From assembly GCF_003992615.1 (NCBI RefSeq), contig NZ_RZMY01000006.1, positions 543,679-607,678 on the forward strand: a DNA stretch of 64,000 nt. Direction: 5' to 3'. Source of the stretch: Flagellimonas beolgyonensis (GTDB lineage: Bacteria > Bacteroidota > Bacteroidia > Flavobacteriales > Flavobacteriaceae). A program made the position numbers and the translations under genes. Under the pieces are notes generated by a model, which was given only the letters and a program-made list of their open reading frames with translations, did not search any database and was not told where the DNA came from. Shown one piece after another: positions 33,455 through 41,829 of this stretch (position 1 is the stretch's first letter; each line of letters starts with the position of its first letter).

Positions 33455-34171
33455 TTGAGACTAACGGCTATACCTGCAAGTTTACTTTTATTATTATTTG
33501 TTTCCTGTGGAGAATCTACTAAAAAAAGTAATGACAAAGTTGAGCAAAAAATCACAAAAACGGATACTTTATCCCAAATAGAACAGGATACCACCGAAGT
33601 CGCGGAAGTGGAGAAGGACACTTTTCGGCTGACCGAGGAGAATGCCATCGATTTCTTCTTCAACTATACCAAAGACTTGAAGAAAAACAAGGTGAAGATC
33701 ACTACCACTATGGGCAGCTTCACTGTGGAACTGTATGATGATGTGCCCTACCACAAGGCCAACTTCATCTACCTGGCCCGAAAAAAATATTTTGATAGCA
33801 CCCAGTTTCACCGTATCGTAAAGAATTTTATTATTCAAGGCGGTAATTCGGACGACCGGCGTACCGCAAGAAAACGTTCAAACATCGGAAGATACCTATT
33901 GCCTCCGGACGCCAAGAAAGGATACAAACACCATCGGGGCACCATATCGATGCCGAGTAGTGAACGGGACAATCCGCACAAACTAGCATCGCCTTACGAG
34001 TTTTTTATCGTGGTGACCGACCCGGGCTCTTACCACTTGGATGGTTCGTACACACCGTTCGGCAAAGTAATCTCCGGAATGGATGTCGTGGACAAGATCA
34101 ACCAGGTACCTGTTGGGGATGGCGACTGGCCGTTGAAAAATATTTACATCCTTAAGGCCGAGGTGTTGTGA
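33455..34171 (+). CDS. Cyclophilin-type peptidyl-prolyl isomerase, lipoprotein
   Basis: A 238-residue protein that speeds proline isomerisation during folding in the periplasm. From a TTG start at 33455 it has a short hydrophobic signal and lipobox (LLLLLFVSCGES), an acidic/Lys linker to about residue 80, then the cyclophilin domain: VKITTTMGSFTVELYDDVPY, NFIYLARKKYFDSTQFHRIV, IIQGGNSDD, then YEFFIVVTDPGSYHLDGSYTPFGKV. An ATG start would remove the signal peptide, which supports TTG. Confidence 0.87.
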   Translation: MRLTAIPASLLLLLFVSCGESTKKSNDKVEQKITKTDTLSQIEQDTTEVAEVEKDTFRLTEENAIDFFFNYTKDLKKNKVKITTTMGSFTVELYDDVPYHKANFIYLARKKYFDSTQFHRIVKNFIIQGGNSDDRRTARKRSNIGRYLLPPDAKKGYKHHRGTISMPSSERDNPHKLASPYEFFIVVTDPGSYHLDGSYTPFGKVISGMDVVDKINQVPVGDGDWPLKNIYILKAEVL

Positions 34172-34223
34172 CCGTATCAAAAAAAATCTAATTTAGATAT
34201 GAACGGAAAACAACAAACTCAAA

Positions 34224-34943
34224 ATGATTACAACCCAAGAATTTAGCTACAAGGGTCTTGGGCAAACCTTTCAGGGGGTTATTGCCTATGATGAGGCCCA
34301 AAAAGGAAAACGACCCGTGGTCATGGTCTCCCATACCTGGGTAGGCCAATCCCAATTTGAAGTGGAAAAGGCCGAGGCATTGGCGGAACAAGGTTATCTG
34401 GCCTTTGCCATCGATGTGTATGGCCAAGGCAGAAGAGCCAAGGATGCCACAGAAGCAGAGGAAATTATGAACGAAATGTTGGCCGATCGACAGGAACTGC
34501 TCAACCGATTGCTGTTGGCCATGGAAGAAATAAAAAAACATGAGTTGGCCGACGCTGCCCAAGTAGCCATTATCGGTTTTTGCTTTGGAGGTAAATGTGC
34601 TTTGGACTTGGCGCGATCCGGAGTGAATATTAAAGGATCCGTATGCTTCCACGGTATATTCGACCCACCGGGGTTGGAGCAGGAAGAAGACATCAAGGCC
34701 CGAATTTTGGTACTGCATGGTTGGGAAGATCCCCTTGCCTTTCCGAAGGACATCGTGGCCCTTGGCTATGAGCTCACGGAGCGCAATGCTATTTGGGAAA
34801 TGGATGTATTTGGCCATACGGGACACGCCTTCACCAATCCCAACGCGAATGCTCCGGACCAGGGCATGATGTTCAATCCATTGGCCAACGATCGCTCTTG
34901 GCTACGAATGACGCACTTTTTTAAAGAAATCTTTGCCAATTAA
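34224..34943 (+). CDS. Dienelactone hydrolase family protein
   Basis: A 239-residue cytoplasmic alpha/beta hydrolase. The triad is Cys120 in IGFCFGGKCAL, Asp169 in HGWEDPLA and His201 in GHTGHAF. A cysteine nucleophile is the hallmark of dienelactone hydrolases; most homologues outside chloroaromatic pathways have unknown substrates, and no such pathway is nearby. It follows the cyclophilin gene by 52 bp. Its last 42 bp overlap the convergent DoxX gene. Confidence 0.87.
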   Translation: MITTQEFSYKGLGQTFQGVIAYDEAQKGKRPVVMVSHTWVGQSQFEVEKAEALAEQGYLAFAIDVYGQGRRAKDATEAEEIMNEMLADRQELLNRLLLAMEEIKKHELADAAQVAIIGFCFGGKCALDLARSGVNIKGSVCFHGIFDPPGLEQEEDIKARILVLHGWEDPLAFPKDIVALGYELTERNAIWEMDVFGHTGHAFTNPNANAPDQGMMFNPLANDRSWLRMTHFFKEIFAN

Positions 34944-35411
34944 TTGAAACTTCGGCGATGTGTTTTCATCGGTATCCATTACCGTTTTGGGTACCCTGGC
35001 TTCCTTTGGACTTGGCCGAAGCGACAACAGGGCCGCAATGATGATAAGGTTCTTGATGATGTACTGTCCCACCAAGGTCAAAACAAACGGGCCTTGACCA
35101 AAGGTCTCGTTGGGAAAGAAAAGCAACGGGGTAAAGGTCAGCACCATATGCGCCAAGGCAATATAAATAGCCGTTCTTCGAAACAGGTTGAAAATCAACA
35201 GCAACCCCAAGCCTACTTCCCATATGGCAAGGAGGATAATGGAGAGACGTTCGTTAATCAATCCAAAGGTGAGGTGATCGATGGTGTTTCTTGCCAAATC
35301 CTCTGCCGGACTCAGGTGTGGGACAAATTTTAATGCACCGAACCAAAGGTAGACCAAACCAATGGCTACTGAAATTAAACAATCATTGTTTAGTTTTTTT
35401 GTGGTTTTCAT
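34902..35411 (-). CDS. DoxX-like membrane protein
   Basis: A 169-residue protein with four membrane helices (about 10-28, 58-76, 82-100, 112-130), in the pattern of DoxX/DUF417 proteins: ISVAIGLVYLWFGALKFVPH, LLAIWEVGLGLLLIFNLF and TFTPLLFFP. The soluble C-terminal tail of about 40 residues overlaps the end of the dienelactone hydrolase gene on the other strand. The role is unknown; DoxX-like proteins are linked to redox and envelope stress. It lies 11 bp downstream of the TonB receptor gene on the same strand and may be the last gene of that operon. Confidence 0.82.
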   Translation of the reverse strand: MKTTKKLNNDCLISVAIGLVYLWFGALKFVPHLSPAEDLARNTIDHLTFGLINERLSIILLAIWEVGLGLLLIFNLFRRTAIYIALAHMVLTFTPLLFFPNETFGQGPFVLTLVGQYIIKNLIIIAALLSLRPSPKEARVPKTVMDTDENTSPKFQLIGKDFFKKVRHS

Positions 35412-35422
35412 AATGGTAAAAG

Positions 35423-38077
35423 TTAAATTTTCAAGTTGATTCCAAAAATGACCTGACGAAAACCGCCAGCAAAAATTCCTGAGGTGGCCCTGTTCAATCT
35501 TGAGGCCCGGTACAGCTTATTTGTAATGTTCTTGCCGTTTACATATACCGTTGCGTCCGTTTTGTTCCCAATGGTAAAATCGTAGTTGACGTAGGCATCT
35601 ACCGTGGTAAAAGAAGGTAACTCCCCTATGGCTCCATCGGCCGATTCTGAGATAAAATTGTGGAACTCCGTGAACTGCTTGCCCACGTGGTGCACGTTGA
35701 AACCACTGGAAAGACCCATCCAATCGTAACTTAATCCAAGGCTCATATTAATCTTGGGTGTATAGGGTGCTTCCGCATCGGAAATTCCAGCATCACCAAA
35801 GGTGATCACACTCTTTGTGATAGTATTAAAATCAGTGGTATTGATTGTTGCATCGGTCAATAAACTCTCTCCACCACCTTCATCCACATACACTTCAAAG
35901 GCATCCCTGTTGGCATTTACTTTTTGAATATATTCATTTTGGGTTGCCGCACTGTGGATTACCTGAGAAAACAAATCCTTGTCCTCCAGTTTACCCTCGA
36001 TCACCTTGGACTGCATGTAGGTCAAATTCCCTAAAAAATGGAGTTGATGCCCCTTGGTATTGAACAATTCTAGGTTAAGGGCCATTTCCAAACCATGCAC
36101 ATTAATTTTACCCAATTCGGTGAATAGCTCGTTCCGACCTCCTGCATAAAAATTTCTACTGGCATTGTGAAAATAGGTGACCTGACCTTGTACACAGTTG
36201 TTCAACAGACTGCCCCGCCAACCCAATTCCTTGTTCCAGCTTAATTCCGGTTTAATATTGATGGATTGACCGGCCAGGGGATTGGTCACTACTCCATTTT
36301 GTTCCACCAAAAACCCAAAAACTTTGGATGGGGCGATCATTCCTTCATACACACTTCCAAAAAGCTCACTTTCCTTAAGTTGCATGTTTAATGATATCCC
36401 CGGTAAAAATTGATTGTACACATTAGGCTCCCTTCCGTCAGAAGTACTTTGTAGATTAGGATTTTGAGCCAATGCCATCAAATCTTGTCGGTACATATCC
36501 ACATGCTCAAATCGAATGATGGGGACCACTAAAAACTTGCCAAAGTTGAATTCATTTCTAACATATCCGTTCACCGACCAAAGTCTATACCATAGATCTT
36601 TTGTGGTTCGCCCACTTCTAGCCCAACGGGAACTATCCGCCACCAAAAACACATCTTTGAATGTTTCCCTGTGCAGATTTATGCCAGTTTCAAATGAGCT
36701 GGGCGCATTAAAAGCCTTCCATTTCGACTTTATGGTTTCTTTTAACCCTGACACTCGGTAAATCCAACGACTATCAGTGGTACTTTCACGCCCATCCTGT
36801 ACCCTACCAACGATCACATAATCTTCGTCACCAAAAGCTTTACCTGCCAAATAGCCGTATCGGTCTGTAAAAATGTTTTCACCAACATAATCCAGGACTT
36901 CCGAGGCTCTAACTTTAGCGGTGACCTGTCGCCACCAATCCCTTTCAAAATCGGAAGCATATACCTTTGTGGTAAAACTTAGGTTAGTGTTAGGCAACCA
37001 TTTGTGAATAATATCCACCCCATACCTCCGCATGGTGAATTGATCCGCATCCAAAGGATTTTGGGTAGCGTCCGTCTCAAAAGTGTAGGGTGTCTGTGAA
37101 CTTAAAGAAGCCTGGTTATCCTCAAACTGACCGCTGACCTTAAAATACAGAGATTGATTCTCGGATAACTGGGCAAATATCTTGGCGTTCAAGTTCAGGA
37201 TTTCCACCGATGAATTATCCGTGTAGCCATCAAACTTTTTATATACCCCTTCCACCAAACCCCCAACCTGGTTCCAGGTTCCACCATAGGAAAACAAACC
37301 TGAGGCATAATTGCGTTGACCTCCCGTTAATTTTACACGAACCGTCGGTTTTTGGGGTGGCAAGGCCGTGATATAGTTCACGGCACCGTACATATTGTTT
37401 GGACCATATTTCAAAAGATCTGCCCCTTTGTACACTTCAATAGAGGTAATACGATCGCTCACAGGATTGTAATAGGCCCCCGGAGCAATGTATGGAGCAG
37501 GTGCCGAGGGAGTTCCATCTTCCATGAGCAACACTTTTTTGGACCTTCGACCCCATGAACCCCTTATACTGATATTGGGCCGATTGGACAATCCCATATC
37601 ACCCACAATGTTTACCCCAGGAACGGTGCGTAAAACTTCTTCGGTACTTACGGGGTTTATATTTTGTAAGGTAACGGGGTTGATACGAAAATTGCTCCCA
37701 ACAAATTCGCTTTTAAAGTTTTTTGGGGAAGCACTTACAATTACCTCATCCAAGGTAGTGTTCGATCTAGTAAGGGCAATGGTTCCAAAATTCAATTTTA
37801 TGTTGGACAGATTGATCTCCTTTTGTTCATAGCCCAAATATTTAATCAGAAGGAACCTATCATCCTTATTTATAAGTATATCAAATTGTCCATAATCATC
37901 GGTAAGTGTTCCCCTTCCACCAGGCTCCACAACGATTTGGGCGCCCAATAGCGGTTGACCATCGGCAGCATCAACTACTTTGCCTTTTACTAATTTTTGG
38001 GAATGACAGACAAACCCAACGATAAAGAAGATCAGCAAGATCCGTTTGAAAAATTGAGGTTTAAATCCAATGCACAT
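35423..38077 (-). CDS. TonB-dependent receptor, FecA-like
   Basis: An 884-residue outer-membrane transporter. The N-terminus has a signal peptide (KRILLIFFIVGFVCHS), a carboxypeptidase-regulatory-like beta-sandwich (VKGKVVDAADGQPLLGAQIV, about 28-115), then the plug domain (about 125-240, EEVLRTVPGVNIVGD and NISIRGSWGRR) and a 22-strand barrel to the C-terminus, ending IFGINLKI. The plug resembles Fe3+-dicitrate-type receptors. Iron chelate uptake is likely but the ligand is unknown. No FecR/FecI pair adjoins it. A hairpin separates it from the upstream outer-membrane partner gene. Confidence 0.9.
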   Translation of the reverse strand: MCIGFKPQFFKRILLIFFIVGFVCHSQKLVKGKVVDAADGQPLLGAQIVVEPGGRGTLTDDYGQFDILINKDDRFLLIKYLGYEQKEINLSNIKLNFGTIALTRSNTTLDEVIVSASPKNFKSEFVGSNFRINPVTLQNINPVSTEEVLRTVPGVNIVGDMGLSNRPNISIRGSWGRRSKKVLLMEDGTPSAPAPYIAPGAYYNPVSDRITSIEVYKGADLLKYGPNNMYGAVNYITALPPQKPTVRVKLTGGQRNYASGLFSYGGTWNQVGGLVEGVYKKFDGYTDNSSVEILNLNAKIFAQLSENQSLYFKVSGQFEDNQASLSSQTPYTFETDATQNPLDADQFTMRRYGVDIIHKWLPNTNLSFTTKVYASDFERDWWRQVTAKVRASEVLDYVGENIFTDRYGYLAGKAFGDEDYVIVGRVQDGRESTTDSRWIYRVSGLKETIKSKWKAFNAPSSFETGINLHRETFKDVFLVADSSRWARSGRTTKDLWYRLWSVNGYVRNEFNFGKFLVVPIIRFEHVDMYRQDLMALAQNPNLQSTSDGREPNVYNQFLPGISLNMQLKESELFGSVYEGMIAPSKVFGFLVEQNGVVTNPLAGQSINIKPELSWNKELGWRGSLLNNCVQGQVTYFHNASRNFYAGGRNELFTELGKINVHGLEMALNLELFNTKGHQLHFLGNLTYMQSKVIEGKLEDKDLFSQVIHSAATQNEYIQKVNANRDAFEVYVDEGGGESLLTDATINTTDFNTITKSVITFGDAGISDAEAPYTPKINMSLGLSYDWMGLSSGFNVHHVGKQFTEFHNFISESADGAIGELPSFTTVDAYVNYDFTIGNKTDATVYVNGKNITNKLYRASRLNRATSGIFAGGFRQVIFGINLKI

Positions 38078-38112
38078 TGGCTAGTAACACTATATTCGTA
38101 ATCAATTATTGG

Positions 38113-38141
38113 GAGGAAGACCGACATGCGTGGTCTTCCTC
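38113..38141 (-). other. Perfect hairpin between the outer-membrane partner gene and the TonB receptor
   Basis: GAGGAAGACC (38113-38122) and GGTCTTCCTC (38132-38141) pair over 10 bp with a 9-nt loop. In the direction of transcription (minus) no T-run follows, so full termination is unlikely. It may be a processing or stability element that sets different levels of the two messages (inference). Confidence 0.55.
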
Positions 38142-38147
38142 TTTGGT

Positions 38148-39293
38148 TTAGTTTTTAAATTCATTCATCAACTCGGGATCTACTTTTACCTTTTTGTTGG
38201 CAAAGCGATACGAAATGCCCAAATTGATCAAATAATCGGCAAAAGCCGCATCACCGTTCCGTGGATTTCCAGTTAATTCCTCTGTCTGCTTGTCCGTCAC
38301 ACTTTGTGGACGCTCCCTGCGAACTGCAAAAGGCACATTCAGATTTAGGGCAAAATTGTTTTTCATGAAGGCAATTCCTGGATCAATGGACAAGACGTTT
38401 CCGGGCCGTCTGAACCCTTCGTTGCCTCCAATCAAATCCTTAACCGGCACACCCTCATACCTTGCGCCCAACGACGTGGAAATGGTATTGCTTATTGCAT
38501 AGCTGGCACCGGCACGCACTGAAAACTGATCGGGCACCGCCATAATGGCCTCGTTTTGCAAAATGGGGCTCAACGTTTCCCGAAACGTTCGGGTACCATT
38601 CGTTTCTCTCGGGTTGATCAAATAAAAGCCGCCACCATAAGCAAAAAACTTTTCGGCCAATTTGTGATAGAATTGAAAATCCACTGTGATTCCAAAACCA
38701 CCATCCCCTGGTTGAATGCTTTGATCTACGGGACGAACTTGGGGACTTCCTTCTGGACCAACGTTGTAAAATATATCGGAAGCATTGTAATTGCCCGTTG
38801 GCAATTTGAGTCCCAAGCCCAAGGCCAAATTCCCGTTTTGATGCTCGACCGGGTCAAATACCCAATAGCCCACTCCTACCCGGATATCGGCCAACCCCCT
38901 CGAAAAAGTGGTGTTTCGTTCTTCACGGCCGTGTTCGTAGAGCGATGATCGTGTATTGATGACCGTTGGAATGGTGATACTGGTGTATATTCTATTGGAA
39001 ATACCATAGGTTAAAAAGAAGTCCCAGGAATGCGAATGGTTGATCACTTCAGAGCCATTGGCCACACGATCAGGTTCTTCTTCAGTGCCCCGGAAATGTC
39101 TAAAGGATTTAAAATAACGGTAATTGGTTCCTATTTGAATATCTCCGGGACCCAATAGGTTACTTTCCAGCGTATTCCCCACACAGGAAGAAAAATGCCG
39201 AATGGCCACACAGCCTTGCGCTTGGGTTGATTGAATTGCAAAAAAGGAAATGGCAATAATACTTAATTTAATAAGTGATTGTGGTGTTCTCAT
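38148..39293 (-). CDS. Outer-membrane barrel protein with N-terminal Cys-pair motif
   Basis: A 381-residue exported protein (signal MRTPQSLIKLSIIAISFFAI, cleavage near STQA). The mature N-terminus carries GCVAIRHFSSCVGN, two cysteines nine residues apart, followed by amphipathic strands of a transporter-like barrel (IQIGTNYRYFKSF, WDFFLTYGISNRIYTSI, VGVGYWVFDP, LGISYRFANKK). No enzyme motif is seen. It is the first gene of a likely operon with the TonB receptor and may bind or pass on the same ligand, possibly a metal held by the cysteines; that is speculation from context. Confidence 0.72.
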   Translation of the reverse strand: MRTPQSLIKLSIIAISFFAIQSTQAQGCVAIRHFSSCVGNTLESNLLGPGDIQIGTNYRYFKSFRHFRGTEEEPDRVANGSEVINHSHSWDFFLTYGISNRIYTSITIPTVINTRSSLYEHGREERNTTFSRGLADIRVGVGYWVFDPVEHQNGNLALGLGLKLPTGNYNASDIFYNVGPEGSPQVRPVDQSIQPGDGGFGITVDFQFYHKLAEKFFAYGGGFYLINPRETNGTRTFRETLSPILQNEAIMAVPDQFSVRAGASYAISNTISTSLGARYEGVPVKDLIGGNEGFRRPGNVLSIDPGIAFMKNNFALNLNVPFAVRRERPQSVTDKQTEELTGNPRNGDAAFADYLINLGISYRFANKKVKVDPELMNEFKN

Positions 39294-39415
39294 TTGGTTG
39301 TGATTGATTGGTTTTAGGGTCTTTTAAGGATGATCGTTCCTACACCGGTGACCAGTGTGGCAACCAAAGTAGAATTATACCGCTTGGGACAAGACTAACG
39401 AAAGTGTAATAAAAC

Positions 39416-39454
39416 TTAACCAACGGTTAATCACCCTAACCAAAGGTTAATCAC
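39416..39454. promoter_or_regulatory. Tandem operator-like boxes upstream of the outer-membrane/TonB operon
   Basis: TTAACC-AAC-GGTTAA (39416-39430) and TAACC-AAA-GGTTA (39437-39449) are palindromic boxes, each followed by TCAC, with centres 20 bp apart (two helical turns). They lie about 125-160 bp upstream of the ATG at 39293, in a stretch without genes. A further degenerate copy, TTAGCC...GGTTAA, occurs near 39468-39485. The 20-bp repeat suits cooperative binding of a dimeric regulator; which one is unknown. Confidence 0.55.
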
Positions 39455-39482
39455 TATTGAAGAAAAGTTAGCCAATGTAAGG

Positions 39483-40094
39483 TTAAGCTTGTTTCCGATA
39501 AATATTGGGAAGGCTAATACCAAATTTTACCGCCAACAACCGCAAAGAAATCACAACACAAATAGCGGCGATATAGGCATAGGTTTCATGAAGGGCGAGT
39601 TTAACCAATAGAAAATAACTAGCACCGCCCACAATACAGGCAGTGGCATAGATTTCCTTCCGAAAGATCACGGGAATTTCATTGCAGAGAATATCGCGGA
39701 TAACGCCACCAAAACAGGCTGTCATGGTACCCAGAAAGATACACATGATGGGCAAAAGCTCTGCTTCCAACCCTTTTTCAACACCCAACATAGTGTACAG
39801 TCCAATGCCAATTGTATCGAACAAAAAAAGGGATTTACGAAGATATTTCAATTGCTTGACAAACAAGATGGCAAAAACCACGGTGATAAAAATGGTGCTC
39901 ACATAGGTAAGGTCCCGCATCCATGCCACAGGGGTGTTCCCAATTAACAAATCCCTAAGGGTACCGCCGCCGATTGCGGTCACAAAGGCAATGATCAATA
40001 CCCCGAACAAGTCCAGCCGCTTTTCCATCGCCACCAGCACACCCGATATGGCAAAGGCCACGGTTCCCAAAATGTCAATGGTTTGGTACAGCAT
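39483..40094 (-). CDS. TRIC-type cation channel family (UPF0126/YicG-like) membrane protein
   Basis: A 203-residue protein with seven hydrophobic helices in two repeats of three plus one. Each repeat carries the glycine-rich kink motif of the UPF0126/TRIC family: AIGGGTLRDLLIG and CFGGVIRDILCNEIP. Prokaryotic TRIC proteins are trimeric K+-permeable channels; channel activity here is inferred from family. It follows the RDD gene by 2 bp on the same strand, so they are co-transcribed. Confidence 0.92.
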   Translation of the reverse strand: MLYQTIDILGTVAFAISGVLVAMEKRLDLFGVLIIAFVTAIGGGTLRDLLIGNTPVAWMRDLTYVSTIFITVVFAILFVKQLKYLRKSLFLFDTIGIGLYTMLGVEKGLEAELLPIMCIFLGTMTACFGGVIRDILCNEIPVIFRKEIYATACIVGGASYFLLVKLALHETYAYIAAICVVISLRLLAVKFGISLPNIYRKQA

Positions 40095-40096
40095 GC

Positions 40097-40822
40097 CTAC
40101 ATTTTTTGGGTGTAATAATTATAGTCTTTCAGCACCGTATCCAAATACGGCACATCATAGAGGGAAGAATTGGTTTTCAGAATACTGTCCACCTTCACCC
40201 GAAGCGCGGTCAATGTTTTGAAATCCCCACTCCTTTTGGCAATCAGATAGGTCTCCTTGATCAAACGCACATCTTTATCGGTCAGCAAGGTCACATTGGT
40301 GAATTGGGGCACGTACTCCTCCTCCACTTCTTCCAAAATGGTATGGGTGACCTTGGTTTTCTTCTTGGTACTGATCACCACCGTACCGGCAGCGGCATCG
40401 CCCACGCGCTGTCTTTTTTCTGAAAACAAAATGCTCAAAATCCCAATGGAACCCAAAAAAATCCAAATATCGACCAAACGGAGCATCCAACGCACCAACA
40501 AATTGCTCCAGTGCACCGGAGTGCCATCCAAACGCACCACCCGCATCTTCATCAACATTTTACCTACGGTTTGCCCGTTGAACAAGCTGTGCATCAACAA
40601 GGAATAGAACATGGCCGGTAAAAAAATCAGGGCCGCCAAACCCCGTTGGGTCCAAGTATCCTCATAAATAAATCCAATGACATTGCTGATCACACTTACC
40701 AGATAGGCATACATGTAGAGGATAAGTCCATCGATTAAAAAAGCAACTATTCGCTCTCCGAGGCCAACGATTTTATAATCTAGGTTGACATTTTGCGTTG
40801 TATTGATTTGGAGGTTACCCAT
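40097..40822 (-). CDS. RDD family membrane protein
   Basis: A 241-residue protein. The RDD domain (about 15-150) has three membrane helices with the conserved Arg and Asp residues (GERIVAFLIDGLIL, GQTVGKMLMKMRVVRLDG, LLVRWMLRLVDIW), followed by a cytoplasmic tail of about 90 residues. RDD proteins are of uncertain function; some affect ion transport. It is divergent from the SpoIIM operon with a 35-bp gap, an arrangement that recurs in Bacteroidota and suggests joint function. Confidence 0.9.
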   Translation of the reverse strand: MGNLQINTTQNVNLDYKIVGLGERIVAFLIDGLILYMYAYLVSVISNVIGFIYEDTWTQRGLAALIFLPAMFYSLLMHSLFNGQTVGKMLMKMRVVRLDGTPVHWSNLLVRWMLRLVDIWIFLGSIGILSILFSEKRQRVGDAAAGTVVISTKKKTKVTHTILEEVEEEYVPQFTNVTLLTDKDVRLIKETYLIAKRSGDFKTLTALRVKVDSILKTNSSLYDVPYLDTVLKDYNYYTQKM

Positions 40823-40857
40823 ATAACCGTATTTTTAGATTTTAGGAAATTCCACGT

Positions 40858-41829
40858 ATGCGCGAAGCTGCCTTTGTGAAACAAAATAAGGAAAAATGGA
40901 TTGCTTTTGAAAAAGCAATTGCATCCCGTTCCCATACCGATCCCGATGCCTTGGTGGATGGCTACATCCAACTGACCAACGATCTGGCCTACGCGCAGAC
41001 CTATTACGCTGAAAGCAAGACTTTATTGTACTTGAACTCACTGGCTTCTCAGGCACACCAAAAAATTTATAAGAACAAAAAAGAATCGGGTAACCGTATC
41101 TTGGAATTTTGGGGCAAGGAGTTCCCTTTGTTTTTTAGACAATACCACAAGACCCTGCTCATCGCATTTCTGATCTTTGGGGTGGCCACCGCCATTGGTG
41201 CCCTTTCGGCCCTCAATGATTCCACTTTTGTACGTTTGATATTGGGGGACGCCTATGTAAATGAGACCCTAAATAACATCGCTATGGGCGAACCCACAGC
41301 CATCTATAAAAGCGGAAGTGAAATCGGGACTTTTTTGGGCATAACCATCAATAATATACGCGTGGGATTTTTGGCATTTGCCTTTGGAGTGATCACCAGC
41401 ATTGGCACAGCCTATATTCTGTTTAGCAACGGGGTCATGTTGGGTGCCTTTATCACATTCTTTTACACCAAAGGTGTATTTTTTGAGGCAAACCGACAGA
41501 TTTGGCTCCATGGCACCATTGAAATATCGGTGATCATCATTGCAGGATGTGCGGGATTGATCATGGGCAACAGTATTTTGTTCCCCAAAACCTATTCGCG
41601 AAGGGTCTCGTTCATGAAAGGCGCCAAGGATGGGTTGAAGGTCGTGGTAAGCACCATCCCCTTTTTCATTATTGCGGGGTTTATCGAAGGATTCATTACC
41701 CGCTACGCCGAAATGCCCGACTGGATGGCGTATTTGATCATTGGCGGCTCATTGGTTTTGATTGTTTTCTATTATATCCTATACCCTATCTTACTAAACC
41801 GAAAAGTACATGAAGGACAAATACATTGA
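40858..41829 (+). CDS. SpoIIM-superfamily membrane protein
   Basis: A 323-residue protein with a helical cytoplasmic N-terminal region of about 95 residues and then several membrane helices. The family signature lies in HKTLLIAFLIFGVATAIGAL and FLGITINNIRVGFLAFAFGV, with a conserved Asn-rich helix start. SpoIIM takes part in septal peptidoglycan remodelling in sporulating Firmicutes, but this non-sporulating group uses the family in a MoxR-linked cluster of unknown role. It is the first gene of a six-gene operon; its last 20 bp overlap the next gene. Confidence 0.88.
   Translation: MREAAFVKQNKEKWIAFEKAIASRSHTDPDALVDGYIQLTNDLAYAQTYYAESKTLLYLNSLASQAHQKIYKNKKESGNRILEFWGKEFPLFFRQYHKTLLIAFLIFGVATAIGALSALNDSTFVRLILGDAYVNETLNNIAMGEPTAIYKSGSEIGTFLGITINNIRVGFLAFAFGVITSIGTAYILFSNGVMLGAFITFFYTKGVFFEANRQIWLHGTIEISVIIIAGCAGLIMGNSILFPKTYSRRVSFMKGAKDGLKVVVSTIPFFIIAGFIEGFITRYAEMPDWMAYLIIGGSLVLIVFYYILYPILLNRKVHEGQIH

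Noticed and set aside
39416..39454. Interpretation of the tandem boxes as Fur sites
   Set aside because: The GATAATGATAATCATTATC-like pattern is absent; the boxes are GGTTAA/TTAACC dyads with 20-bp period.
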